A stretch of 64,000 nt of DNA from Verrucomicrobium spinosum DSM 4136 = JCM 18804 (GTDB lineage Bacteria > Verrucomicrobiota > Verrucomicrobiia > Verrucomicrobiales > Verrucomicrobiaceae), in NCBI RefSeq assembly GCF_000172155.1, contig NZ_ABIZ01000001.1, positions 7,969,105 through 8,033,104 of the forward strand, in the 5' to 3' direction. Shown here in pieces: positions 42,320 through 51,207 of this stretch. The notes below the pieces were generated by a model. It worked only from the letters and a program-made list of their open reading frames with translations. It had not been told where the DNA came from and did no database searches. The position numbers and the translations under genes were made by a program. Position 1 is the stretch's first letter, and each line of letters begins with the position of its first letter.

Positions 42320-43120
42320 TCATCGCCCGGCTGCGGGGGCATGCTGAGGATGCGTGGCAAAGCCGTCCTCCAGGGCAGCAAGGCGAAGCAGCTCCTGAGC
42401 TGTAAGCGCCATCTGGAGGGCTTGCAGGTTCTCTGCCAGATGCGCGGGTTGGGACGAGCGAGGGAGCGCGACCAGCCGTTGGGCCAGAGACCAGGCAATC
42501 AACACCTGTGCCGGTGTCACCTTGTTCTGAGCAGCCACTTCCTTCAACACTGGATCATCCATTCGCCGCCCCTTGACCAAGGGCGAATGCGCTGCGACCC
42601 ATACCCCATGCCGCTGGCACCACTGAACGAGGGCCGTTCGTGGCAGGAAGGGGCTGACCTCAATCTGGTTCCAGGCAGGCAAGGGCAATCCATTTGCCAC
42701 CAAAGCTTCTAAATGCCGCAGGTCAAAATTGCTCACGCCCACTGCGCCCACCTCCGGCCAATTGCCGACTTCTTGCAACAGCTCCCAGGCCCGCAACCAG
42801 CCCCCGGCGGGAGCATGAAGCAGCAGCAGATCCACCCGGCCAAGGCGCTTCACAGTTTCGCGTGCGGCGGGGAGCACCCGTGCGGGCACGGCCACGTCCT
42901 TTGAAAGGATCTTGGAAACAACAAACAGCTCCTCCCTGGAGACTCCGCCATCCGCCACGGCACGAGCCACCTCCGCCTCATTGCGATAAAGGGCAGCGGT
43001 ATCGAAATGCCGGTAGCCAAGGTCCAATGCGGTACGGCACACCTCATAGGTCCGGGAACCCAGTTGATAGGTGCCCAGTCCGATGCGGTGCGCCGCCGGC
43101 AGTGTGTTCAAGTCTTTCAC
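42320..43120 (-). CDS. aldo/keto reductase
   Basis: With the GTG start at 43120 the product is 266 aa, beginning (M)KDLNTLPAAHRIGLGTYQLG. The catalytic tetrad is complete: Asp40 and Tyr45 (HFDTAALYRNE), Lys70 (VVSKIL) and His102 (LLLHAP). Motifs VGVSNFD and a C-terminal SLAQRLVALPRSSQPAHLAENL for NADPH binding are present. It reduces aldehydes or ketones with NADPH, substrate unknown. The frame is open far upstream, but that part overlaps the LRR gene in another frame. No in-frame ATG exists after the LRR stop, so GTG (or TTG at 43111) is the start. Confidence 0.88.
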   Translation of the reverse strand: MKDLNTLPAAHRIGLGTYQLGSRTYEVCRTALDLGYRHFDTAALYRNEAEVARAVADGGVSREELFVVSKILSKDVAVPARVLPAARETVKRLGRVDLLLLHAPAGGWLRAWELLQEVGNWPEVGAVGVSNFDLRHLEALVANGLPLPAWNQIEVSPFLPRTALVQWCQRHGVWVAAHSPLVKGRRMDDPVLKEVAAQNKVTPAQVLIAWSLAQRLVALPRSSQPAHLAENLQALQMALTAQELLRLAALEDGFATHPQHAPAAGR

Positions 43121-43139
43121 TTCACGCAGAAGCCGGGGC

Positions 43140-44756
43140 TTACATGCGGTTGCGGTAGATGCTGTCGATGTGACGGATGTTTTCCGTGTGCTTGATGAAG
43201 CGCAGCGGATTCTTACGGAACTTCCTGAGGGAGAGCCCCAGCGTGGCCTCCACGTTGCAGGCCAGGAGCGCATCGAGCCGCTGACGATAGACAGGGTCGA
43301 GCGACGCTCCATACTGGTCAGCATAGAGATGCAGCAGGGAGCGATTCGACTCCAGGGCCTCCACAATCAGCTCCAACCCGCCGGGGCGGAGATTGGTATC
43401 CCGCAGATCAAGCACCTGCAGGGTCTGGTTGTGGCGGAGGAAGTCCGCGATGATATCCGCACACGAGCCGTCAAAGTAGTTGGGCAGCTCCCCGAGGTCC
43501 GAGGTGGACTTGTAGAAGCCCACACCCAGATACCGCAGCGCAGGCAGACTGGAGCCAGCCTCCAGAAGGGACTCCAGACCGGCGTGCTGGATGCGGTTCG
43601 ATGAAAGTTCCAACCGCACCAGATGTTCGCAACCCTTCACGGACTCCGCGATCAGCCGCGCGCCTTCGTCACCGAGACGGTTGATGGAGGCAAACAAACC
43701 GGTAAGTCCCACACGCCCCTCCGACTTCAAGAACTCAAAGTAGGAGGCGATGTGCCGCGCACCCGCAGGCGTGATGCCATTGGCATCAATGTAGAGCGTG
43801 CGCAGGGTGGAGTTCTTCCGCAGGCTGCCAAAAAGCACGGCGATGCCCTCGTCAAAGAGCCCGGTATTTGCCAGATCCAGCGTCTCCAGGGAGGCATTGG
43901 TCTCCAGCATGGAGGCAAGATGCTGCACCCCTTCAAGATGAAGCGGATTGCGCTTCAACCACAGGGATTTCACAGTGCGATTGTCCCGCAACGCGTCCGC
44001 GAGCGCAGCCGAGCCGCTGGTGCCGATGCAATTCCCGGCCAGATAAAGGGTCTGGAGGGACGCACCTGTCTGGGGATTGCTCACCAACCGGGCAACCTGA
44101 GCGGCACCCGCATCCCCCACGATGTTATTGCCGAGGAGGAAGTGCTGGACGTTGACATTGTGTTGCACGGAATCCACCAGGGTGCCGATGTGGCGGTCGG
44201 CCACGACCTGCTTGCACATGTCCATGCGGCCCTCGCAGTCGAGAGCACCACGCGTGAACTCCATGCGGGGCAGGGATTCAGGAGCGCCTGTGCCGGACTC
44301 CAGATGCTGGAACACGGGTTTCAAATCTTCCAACGGGGCGATATCCACCGGCATGGGTGTAGGATGCAGGATGCCGTCCGAGAACGGCGCCTGCAGAAGG
44401 GCTTCAAACTGGGCACGATGTCCCGGGAGCCGGGCGATGCGGTACGGATTGTCCTCCACATGCGTTGGCTCCTCGATCTCGCGCTGCTCCAGCCAGGCCT
44501 GGCGGAGCTTTGCCAGCAGGCGGCCATACTGGATGTATGCGAACGTCCGGTCCTTGTCTTCACAAGGGAAGAGATGGCGGGCCAGACGATGGGCCAGCTG
44601 CGTTCGTTTGTCCTCCGATCCGCCCAGACGGGGCGCGATCATACCACTGTCCCCGACCCGACCTCCCGCGGCGAGACACGCCTGATCTTCGGCCAGCTTG
44701 GCAGCCAGCAGCTCGAAGGACAGTGTTTCGTTTTGGATGAGGGCATGAGTATGCAT
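43140..44756 (-). CDS. leucine-rich-repeat protein (RI/NLRC-like repeats)
   Basis: The 538-aa product has no signal peptide. An N-terminal helical region of about 200 residues is followed by at least eight repeats of 28-29 residues with the ribonuclease-inhibitor pattern (LQTLYLAGNCIGTSGSAALA, VKSLWLKRNPLHLEGVQHLA, LETLDLANTGLFDEGIAVLF, LRTLYIDANGITPAGARHIA). A C-terminal cap follows. Such repeats bind proteins and are common in eukaryotic-type and effector proteins. It lies close to the effector/chaperone pair, so a secreted effector is a possibility, not a conclusion. The ATG at 44756 begins MHTHALIQNETLSFE. A longer frame to 44897 is less likely. Confidence 0.75.
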   Translation of the reverse strand: MHTHALIQNETLSFELLAAKLAEDQACLAAGGRVGDSGMIAPRLGGSEDKRTQLAHRLARHLFPCEDKDRTFAYIQYGRLLAKLRQAWLEQREIEEPTHVEDNPYRIARLPGHRAQFEALLQAPFSDGILHPTPMPVDIAPLEDLKPVFQHLESGTGAPESLPRMEFTRGALDCEGRMDMCKQVVADRHIGTLVDSVQHNVNVQHFLLGNNIVGDAGAAQVARLVSNPQTGASLQTLYLAGNCIGTSGSAALADALRDNRTVKSLWLKRNPLHLEGVQHLASMLETNASLETLDLANTGLFDEGIAVLFGSLRKNSTLRTLYIDANGITPAGARHIASYFEFLKSEGRVGLTGLFASINRLGDEGARLIAESVKGCEHLVRLELSSNRIQHAGLESLLEAGSSLPALRYLGVGFYKSTSDLGELPNYFDGSCADIIADFLRHNQTLQVLDLRDTNLRPGGLELIVEALESNRSLLHLYADQYGASLDPVYRQRLDALLACNVEATLGLSLRKFRKNPLRFIKHTENIRHIDSIYRNRM

Positions 44757-45440
44757 GGTTTTTAGGGGTGTGGTTTTCACGGCGGCATGCAGACACCTTG
44801 TTGGTGTAAACCGCATGACCGCGCCGCCTAAAAGAAGCGGGGTGTATTTGTCTGTTGTTTCTTTTGGGGTGCTTCTTTTTTGAAGACGGGTGTTCATCTA
44901 TACACTCTTTGCCGGAATTGGCAAGATTTTTTGCATTAGGTTCCCGATTTTTTTAAAAATTGGGGTGCGGAAAATGAGGCCGACGATTCCCATGGGCGGC
45001 GTGGAGAATATTGGGAGAGCCAAGTTTTACACACCTTGGTTCCCACCCATAACATACCTTGTGACATTCCCGGGTGGGAAGTTCACACTGGCAGCAGCAC
45101 GAGGCGCATCATCGCAACCGGGCTTGGGAACTCGAACCCGGAGGGTTCACCATGCGTAGCCACGGGTCGACCGAGTGTAGCGAGGGCTACCCGTGGAAAG
45201 CTTCCATTCAGATGCTACCGCGGAGCGGTAAGCCCATCGTGTGGCCAGACCCCTGACGTCATTCCCGAGATGCACCCAGCAGATTCTCTGGTCGCTATGG
45301 GCCTACCGCTCCGCGGTAGAATTCGACCCCCAACCAACCATGGGTAGTCCTCGCTTCGCTCGGCCGACCCATGGCTATTCATGGCGAACCCTCCGGGTTC
45401 ATGAGACAACGGGCCAGACAATTCCTAATTCCTAATTCCA
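44757..45440. other. intergenic region with AT-rich part and nested palindrome
   Basis: From 44757 to about 45020 the sequence is AT-richer than its surroundings (TTTTTTGCATTAGG, TTTTTTTAAAAATTGG) and probably holds the LRR promoter. A short inverted repeat, TTCCCACCC with GGGTGGGAA, spans about 45039-45080. From 45134 a nested palindrome follows. No gene was recognised. Confidence 0.55.
45134..45400. repeat. nested palindromic element, copy C
   Basis: Three layers pair inwards: GAACCCGGAGGGTTC (45134) with GAACCCTCCGGGTTC (ending 45400), CCACGGGTCGACCGAG (45160) with CTCGGCCGACCCATGG (ending 45374), and CTACCGCGGAGCGGTA (45215) with TACCGCTCCGCGGTAG (45304-45319). The core (about 45255-45286) carries GACGTCATTC, the exact complement of the GAATGACGTC in copy B, plus CAGCAGATT, like the AATCTGCC of copy A. 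So the arms differ but the core is of the same kind. Confidence 0.75.
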
Positions 45441-46781
45441 TCACTCCTTCACCACCAGACGGAACTTTCCAGAGCGTGGATCTACCGCCAGATCATCCAC
45501 CTCCTCCACCTGGAATCTCACGTTGGACATCTCCTTGCCCTCCAGCAGCCCGCGCAGGGTGCGATGGACGGCTTCGTGGGTGGAAGTTCTTTCCTCTACT
45601 CCGAGGCCGTTCTCCAGGCGGGCGCGAAAGCGGAAGGAGGTCTTGTCCTCCAGCACCACCTGCCAGGCGTTTAGGCCCGGCACAACCAGTTCTGCCACAA
45701 CAATCGGATGAATGAAATCCTCCTGCCCGTGCACGTTCGTAAAGACAAGGGCGTTCTCTTGCCGGCCCACCACCTCCCGTACGCGGGTATAGGGGTACCG
45801 GCTGGGAGCGGCCTCGCGGTCGGGCACCAGCACGTCGTCCATGCGGTACCGGATGAGGGGCATGGTCTCGTTGAACAAATTCGTCACTGCGGTGTAGTCG
45901 TCACCCAGTTCAAAGATGAGGTCGTCCTCCAGCAGGTGCATGCCTTCCACCCCGCGCAGTGACATGGCCATGTAGAGATGCTCGCTGGAGGCGTAGCCAT
46001 TGAGCACGGGCACGCCGAAGACCCGCTCCAGATACGCCTTCACATCCGGCAGCAGCGGTTCGCCGCCGTTGCCCAGTTCCGTTGGCTGGATGCGCAACTC
46101 GCCGCGCTCCTGGGCCTCGGCCAGCATCTTCAGGATGGCTGCGTAGCCGCTCAACACCTCCGGCTGGAAGCGGTTGAGCTCCTCCACGATCTTGCCCAGC
46201 GGCTGGCCGACATCGAAGGTCCGCACGTCGTGGAAGAAGCTGTTGGACCCCTGGTTGCCAGTCAGCATGAGACTCACGCCGGCAAAGTGGCCCTGGGTGG
46301 CTGCGACAAATGCCACGCGCTTCCGCCACCGCAAGCGTGAAGCCCGCGCCACCTGGCTGGCACCGCGAATCCAGTCGGCCTTGGAGTAAACAAAGTAACC
46401 GATGGTGCCAGAGGTGCCAGACGTGTGCAGCACGTGATATTTGCCATCCATCAACTCCGCCGGATCCGCCGAACGGGCGAGGAAATCGGCGATGCGCTGA
46501 CGGCTGATCTGGCGGTCCGTGACGATTTCGTCAAAATGCTCATTCACCTCCCGCTTGGTCAGCAAAGGGAAGTCCGTCGGCACACACGTGGCGGGGTCGA
46601 TCTGCCGCTCTTTCATAAGGCGACGGTAGTATGGGGATCGCGCTTGCGCCCAAGCCGCAAGTTTGCGGAATTTGCGCAGCTGCGCCGCCTCCAGTTGCGA
46701 GCGGGTGAAACGGCCATTCCGCCAGTGATTCCACAAGGCCTTAAGCCACAGAAAGGATTCTCTAGGGGGGTGAAACCTCAT
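45441..46781 (-). CDS. PaaK-like adenylate-forming enzyme
   Basis: The 446-aa product begins MRFHPPRESFLWLKALWNHW. It carries the AMP-binding signature HTSGTSGTIGYFVYSK, the YASSEH motif (VPVLNGYASSEHLYMAMS), TNLFNETMPLIRYRMDD, and a C-terminal subdomain with GRQENALVFTNVHGQEDFIHP. It resembles phenylacetate-CoA ligase and CapK, which activate carboxylates with ATP. The substrate cannot be told. The frame is open to 47036 upstream, but the added residues are not family-like. It is divergent from the alpha/beta hydrolase. Confidence 0.85.
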   Translation of the reverse strand: MRFHPPRESFLWLKALWNHWRNGRFTRSQLEAAQLRKFRKLAAWAQARSPYYRRLMKERQIDPATCVPTDFPLLTKREVNEHFDEIVTDRQISRQRIADFLARSADPAELMDGKYHVLHTSGTSGTIGYFVYSKADWIRGASQVARASRLRWRKRVAFVAATQGHFAGVSLMLTGNQGSNSFFHDVRTFDVGQPLGKIVEELNRFQPEVLSGYAAILKMLAEAQERGELRIQPTELGNGGEPLLPDVKAYLERVFGVPVLNGYASSEHLYMAMSLRGVEGMHLLEDDLIFELGDDYTAVTNLFNETMPLIRYRMDDVLVPDREAAPSRYPYTRVREVVGRQENALVFTNVHGQEDFIHPIVVAELVVPGLNAWQVVLEDKTSFRFRARLENGLGVEERTSTHEAVHRTLRGLLEGKEMSNVRFQVEEVDDLAVDPRSGKFRLVVKE

Positions 46782-47240
46782 GGCGATGGGAGATATTTTG
46801 GAGTTCCCGGACCGGGTTGTGGTCTTGGGAGACAGAGGGATACGTGCAATCGGGATCAACTCACAGCGGCATCCGGACAGGACCCTTAGACACCGCGTTT
46901 CGCATTTCGTAGCGGCCCCGAAAAAATCAAGGGCCGCTTCGCAGGAGACGTAAGACTTGAAGACTCCTGACAGAAGACCTGAGCAGGACCTGTAGGAGGA
47001 CATTCCGCAGAACCTGTCACCCATGGGAGTCTCCAACCGGGCGGGCGACCTCAGCTAGGCTTCCCACTTTCCTCCCTCAACATTTCGCTGACCGCCCCCC
47101 CTAGTTCGAGGCATCACGTCCACTTAAGCCCACCCTGCCACTGTCGGTGCCATGGAGAAAAGCGCAGACGTGATGATAAGACCCGCACTCTGGCCCATTA
47201 CTATCCGGTCTCGCCTCGTTCCCTGTCTCTATCCACGCTC
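46782..47240. other. divergent promoter region, no gene recognised
   Basis: The region contains an inverted repeat GCGGCCC...GGGCCGC at about 46913-46940 around AAAAAATCAA. It also has two short AGACCTGAGCAGGACCTG-like stretches near 46975. It must hold promoters for the genes on both sides. Confidence 0.45.
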
Positions 47241-48392
47241 ATGCGCCCTTCGTTCCTGCCGCCTCTTCATGCTGCCATCCGCAGCCTCTCCCTGCTCGCC
47301 CTGACAGCGGGGATTGCGTCTGCGGTCCACGCCTCCGATGTAGAGCTCACCGAGACCGTGCAGCTCCCGGAGTGTCACAGCCTCGGCTGGGTGCGGGCCA
47401 ACACGCAGCCCAAGGAACAGAAAACCTGGGACGGTGTGCTGGATGAGGCCAAGTGGGGCACGCCCTCCCCGCAGCAGGCGGTGTCCCGCAACTGGGACTG
47501 GCGGCTCACCGATGAAGAGTGGCGGCAGGCGGTGGCAGCCAAGGGCGAGGGGAAGAAGGAGGACGTGAAGTTTGACCTATGGATCCCCGCCGGCGTGAAA
47601 ACCGCAAAGGGCATCGTGGTCATGTCCGGTCACGGCAGTGGAGAAAACCTCTTCAAACATCCGGAACTGCGCAAGCTGGCTACAGAGCTAAACCTCGCAC
47701 TGTTCAAGTTCGTGGGCAATCCCATGCAGCGTGGCTTCTGGCCCCGCAGTCTGCTTTACGACCGGCTCAAGGAATTCGGCCAAAAGTCGGGACACCCTGA
47801 GCTGGCGAACGCGCCGCTCTTCCTCTACGGTCACTCCAACGGCACCGGCTTCTCTGCCATTTTCACCGCCACCGAGAGCAGCCGCGTCTGGGCCTGGGTG
47901 TCCATGCGACCCGGCACGACCTTCCAGGTGTACCAGCCCGGAGCGGCTCAAGTGCCTGGGCTTGTGATCTTTGGCGAAGACGATCCCTTCCTCGCCCGCC
48001 CTTCCAAGGAGGAAAACCTGACCGTGGTGGAAGTCATGCGCAAGAAACACGCCGCCCTCTGGACCTCTACCGTGGAGCCCAAGACGGGTCACGGCCCCGG
48101 CGGGAAGACCTGGCCCCTCGTCTTCTCCTTCCTCCGCCATACTTTCGCCGCCCGGGTACCCACAGATAGTGATCCGGGAAAAGGACCGATCAAACTGACC
48201 GTGCCCGCCGTGGAATCCGGCAACCTGGGGAAGAACTGGGATCCGGCTACAGGTGGGTATCAGACGCTCAAGACCGCCCCGTTTCAGACCTACTCCGGCG
48301 AGAAGGCAACCGCATCTTGGTTGGTGAATGAAGCGTTTGCCAAAGACTGGCAGTCGTTCCAGAGGGAAGGGAAGGTGGCGGGAGGTTCTTAG
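47241..48392 (+). CDS. secreted alpha/beta hydrolase
   Basis: The 383-aa product has a signal peptide (RSLSLLALTAGIASAVHA). The hydrolase core has GIVVMSGHGSG (oxyanion region), the nucleophile elbow YGHSNGTGF (Ser), VIFGEDDPF (Asp) and KTGHGPGG (His). The order is that of esterase/poly-ester or peptidase S9-like enzymes. The C-terminal 90 residues form a strand-rich module, perhaps for binding. Substrate unknown. Confidence 0.78.
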   Translation: MRPSFLPPLHAAIRSLSLLALTAGIASAVHASDVELTETVQLPECHSLGWVRANTQPKEQKTWDGVLDEAKWGTPSPQQAVSRNWDWRLTDEEWRQAVAAKGEGKKEDVKFDLWIPAGVKTAKGIVVMSGHGSGENLFKHPELRKLATELNLALFKFVGNPMQRGFWPRSLLYDRLKEFGQKSGHPELANAPLFLYGHSNGTGFSAIFTATESSRVWAWVSMRPGTTFQVYQPGAAQVPGLVIFGEDDPFLARPSKEENLTVVEVMRKKHAALWTSTVEPKTGHGPGGKTWPLVFSFLRHTFAARVPTDSDPGKGPIKLTVPAVESGNLGKNWDPATGGYQTLKTAPFQTYSGEKATASWLVNEAFAKDWQSFQREGKVAGGS

Positions 48393-48869
48393 ACCCTGTT
48401 TGGACAAAAACATTCCATTGTGACATTGCCACCCACTGTGGAGGGCTTCCAAGCGCACTGGGTGGATGGTCGCGATCGGCACCATCGTAGCAAGGACATG
48501 CGTTCAACTCAGCCCCTCTGCCACCGACGGCACGCCCTGAGCCTCCCGCGCCCAGTTCAGTCCCGAAGGCAAGGCAGCGCCACGGTCATGGGACATGCGC
48601 CCCGGACCGACGAAGACGGTCGGACGACTTCTCGACCATGCCCGACAAGAGAAGAAGCCGGACGGGGCCACTCGGTCCGTCCGGCTTCTTTAGTTTCAGG
48701 GGGTGTGTCAGTAACCGAGGAACAAAAATGGCCCCAGTCTCCCCGAGATAAATAATGCGCCGACGGACTTCCCTCCAGCGGACAGGATCTGTCCGCTGCC
48801 GAGATCGTGGAACCGACGCAGAGGGGTGCGAGCCAGCCTGGCATTGCCCTGCTGTCCTTCCCCGGTGAA
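48393..48869. other. intergenic region with hairpins, no gene recognised
   Basis: It holds CCCACTGTGG- and GACCGACGAAGACGGTC-type hairpins (about 48431 and 48605-48622). The latter resembles ACCGACGGGGGCCGTCGG at about 24556. The terminator is described separately. A structured RNA is possible, but none was identified. Confidence 0.45.
48652..48692. terminator. strong hairpin between convergent genes
   Basis: AAGAAGCCGGACGG pairs with CCGTCCGGCTTCTT around 11 nt. It lies between the hydrolase gene and recA, which face each other. T-tracts on both sides are weak, so it may be a bidirectional terminator of limited strength. Confidence 0.7.
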
Positions 48870-49994
48870 TTATTCTCCGGCTTCGTCGTCGCTGATGGCG
48901 GCGCTGGGCAGGCCCGCGCCGTTGCTGCGGCTGCTTTTGCTACCGCTGTTGGCGAGTTTCTCAGCGAGGCGGGCTTTGACCTGCTCTTCGACGTCCGCAT
49001 AAAGGGCGGTGTCGGCCTTGAGGGCCTCTTTGCAAGCGTCGCGCCCTTGGGCGAGTTGAGTGCCCTTGTAGCTGATCCACGATCCGCGCTTCTGAAGGAT
49101 GTCGTACTCGAGGGCGAGGTCGAGCAGCGAACCCACGCCGCTGATGCCTTCGTTGTACATGATGTCAAACTCGGCCTCAGTGTACGGAGGCGCGAGCTTG
49201 TTTTTCACCACCTTGACCTTGGTGCGGTTCCCGGTGGTGGTGCCGTCCGAGCTCTTGATGGCTCCAATACGGCGGATGTCGATGCGGACGCTGGAGTAGA
49301 ACTTAAGGGCCTTGCCACCAGGGGTCGTCTCGGGGTTGCCGAACATGACGCCCACCTTCTCACGGATCTGGTTGGTGAAGATGCAGCAAGTGCGGGCTTT
49401 GGAGATGATGGCGGTGAGCTTCCGTAGGGCCGCGCTCATAAGGCGGGCTTGGGCCCCCACGGTGGCGTCGCCGATCTCCCCTTCCAGTTCCTGGCGGGTG
49501 ACGAGGGCGGCCACGGAGTCGATGACGATCACATCAAGGGCGTTGGAGCGCACCAGCGTCTCACAGATGCGCAGGGCTTCTTCACCGCTGCTGGGCTGGG
49601 AGACGAGGAGCTCTTCCATCTTCACTCCCAGTTTCCGGGCGTAGTTGGGATCAAGAGCATGCTCCACGTCGATGAAGGCGGCCAGACCGCCGGTTTTCTG
49701 AGCCTGGGCGATGACCGTGAGGGTCAGCGTGGTTTTACCGGAAGATTCCGGGCCGTACACTTCGACCACACGACCGCGGGGAAAGCCGCCTATGCCAAGA
49801 GCTTGGTCAATAAGGAGGTTGCCAGTAGGAATGATGGAGATTTCCGTGCGATTCTCCTCGCCCATCCGCAGGATGGAACCTTCACCATAATCCTTGTGAA
49901 TCTGCTGGATCGCCATCTCCAGATTCTTGGCCCGGGCGTCTGCAATCTTGTTGGAGACGGGTTCAGAGGACGTTTCTTTGGGTGCGCGGGCCAT
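48870..49994 (-). CDS. recA: recombinase RecA
   Basis: The 374-aa product has the Walker A motif GPESSGKTT (residues 81-89), the Walker B region [10 protein letters not shown], loop L1 with [22 protein letters not shown]-type sequence, and loop L2 ([16 protein letters not shown]). It coats single-stranded DNA, pairs homologues and triggers LexA self-cleavage. The C-terminal tail is Ser/Gly-rich and ends DDEAGE. A LexA box lies 44 bp upstream of the start, so it is expected to be SOS-induced. Confidence 0.98.
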   Translation of the reverse strand: MARAPKETSSEPVSNKIADARAKNLEMAIQQIHKDYGEGSILRMGEENRTEISIIPTGNLLIDQALGIGGFPRGRVVEVYGPESSGKTTLTLTVIAQAQKTGGLAAFIDVEHALDPNYARKLGVKMEELLVSQPSSGEEALRICETLVRSNALDVIVIDSVAALVTRQELEGEIGDATVGAQARLMSAALRKLTAIISKARTCCIFTNQIREKVGVMFGNPETTPGGKALKFYSSVRIDIRRIGAIKSSDGTTTGNRTKVKVVKNKLAPPYTEAEFDIMYNEGISGVGSLLDLALEYDILQKRGSWISYKGTQLAQGRDACKEALKADTALYADVEEQVKARLAEKLANSGSKSSRSNGAGLPSAAISDDEAGE

Positions 49995-50037
49995 ACGGTG
50001 TCGGTATTAGAGTTTGGTGAACAGTTGAGAGCGATAA

Positions 50038-50051
50038 TGTTCGATTGAACA
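50038..50051 (-). promoter_or_regulatory. LexA operator upstream of recA
   Basis: TGTTCGATTGAACA matches TGTTC-N4-GAACA exactly, the form reported for LexA in Verrucomicrobia. It lies 44 bp upstream of the recA ATG. It is one of only two exact matches I found in this window. Confidence 0.85.
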
Positions 50052-50116
50052 GGAGTTGCAACTCCTATTTTGAGAAATGTTTCTGCACTGGAGGTCACTG
50101 CCCCAGTGCAGGAGGC

Positions 50117-51115
50117 TTAGATGCCGTCCAGCATCTGCTGAATCATGCCATGCGGGCCCATGTAGCTGAGGGCCATGCTGATCACCCGCCAAGCGATGTA
50201 AAGCAACACCAAGACGTAAAAAATGCGGGGCAGCCACTCGGCGGCCCGATCTTGGGCGCGGGAGGCGAGCTCGGCCTCGGCGCGAGCCCAGCGACCCATC
50301 TCGATGTCCAGTGTTCCTGTCTGTTCCGCGGTATCCACGGCGCTCCCCAAGGATTTGGGAAGCGCTCCGGTAGCTTTCAGCGCTGGTGCCAGGGCCTGAC
50401 CGTCCTCCACACTCTGGGCGGCCTTGAAGCCTGCCCCCTCCAGCACGGCGCTCTGGGAGGCTTTACCCGCCATCCGCAGGATTTCTGAGATGCGCAAAGC
50501 CGCCAGCAGCCCCGTCTCGAACACCTGACAGAACCGGGCGAGCGCCCAGTGGCGACGTGCGCCGCCCACCAGCGGAATGCTGCCCAGCAAGCGGTCCACC
50601 CCAGGGGACTGGGCGGCCATCTTGAGCACGAACCACCAGCAGGCCCCCAACACGGCTAGCGCCGCCCAGATCATCAGCAAGCGACCGCCGGTCTGGAGCA
50701 GGTAGTCCTGCAAGCCGCCGCCATTCCACATGCGGGTGAAATCCGGGAAGAGAGCGCCCACATGCAGCAGAAGCACGGGGTAAATGAGGGCCCCGATGGC
50801 CTTGTCCCGGCTCTTTTGGCGAAGCTCGAAGTAGTGCGCGAGGTGCTCGCAGGAGGCCTCGAGGCGGCCGCCTTTCTCCCCAGCATCCAGCAGGCTGATC
50901 TCCAGGGGTGTGACAATGCCGGCGTTGTGCCGGGCCACGGATTCTGTGAAGCTGAGCCGTTCGGCCAGCCCTTGTTTGATGCCGTTCAGGTAGGAACGCA
51001 TGGAAGCCGGGGGCCCCTGCTCCAGCAGCAAATCCACGGAGCGGTCCAGATGCATGCCCGCCCCCAACAGCTTGGCAAATTCATGGTAAAGCTGGGCGCG
51101 CTGCTTGGTCGTCAT
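50117..51115 (-). CDS. type II secretion/type IV pilus F-family inner-membrane protein
   Basis: The 332-aa product has the GspF/PilC domain twice: an N-terminal unit (FAKLLGAGMHLDRSVDLLLEQ, TPLEISLLDAGEKGGRLEASCEHLA), a hydrophobic middle (LLMIWAALAVLGACWWFVL), and a second unit (RFCQVFETGLLAALRISEIL, then DTAEQTGTLDIEMGRWA). A final membrane helix near the C-terminus follows. These proteins form the platform on which the assembly ATPase acts. No other pilus or secretion gene is adjacent. The unit repeats are more diverged from each other than in standard GspF. Confidence 0.85.
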   Translation of the reverse strand: MTTKQRAQLYHEFAKLLGAGMHLDRSVDLLLEQGPPASMRSYLNGIKQGLAERLSFTESVARHNAGIVTPLEISLLDAGEKGGRLEASCEHLAHYFELRQKSRDKAIGALIYPVLLLHVGALFPDFTRMWNGGGLQDYLLQTGGRLLMIWAALAVLGACWWFVLKMAAQSPGVDRLLGSIPLVGGARRHWALARFCQVFETGLLAALRISEILRMAGKASQSAVLEGAGFKAAQSVEDGQALAPALKATGALPKSLGSAVDTAEQTGTLDIEMGRWARAEAELASRAQDRAAEWLPRIFYVLVLLYIAWRVISMALSYMGPHGMIQQMLDGI

Positions 51116-51207
51116 GCACGCGCATCAAAACACAGGCCGGGGGCGCAACACAAAGGTTTTCCGGTGAAAGGGCATCTTTGTGTGGTAGAGCGGAGGAGGT
51201 TCCTCAC

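Noticed and set aside
42320-43366. Longer version of the aldo/keto reductase starting at 43366
   Set aside because: The extra 82 residues are Ser/Arg-rich and come from another frame of the LRR gene; the family start lies after 43140.
45131-45150. tRNA-like T-arm string (GGTTC-type) in the palindrome
   Set aside because: It is one arm of the nested palindrome and no acceptor stem or anticodon arm can be built around it.
48420-48692. Possible structured RNA (6S, tmRNA or RNase P RNA) between the hydrolase and recA
   Set aside because: Several hairpins are present, but none of the conserved sequence marks of these RNAs could be found.
51116-51207. FMN riboswitch before ribD
   Set aside because: Only about 90 bp are available and the conserved RFN segments are absent; a plain Shine-Dalgarno sequence is all that is seen.
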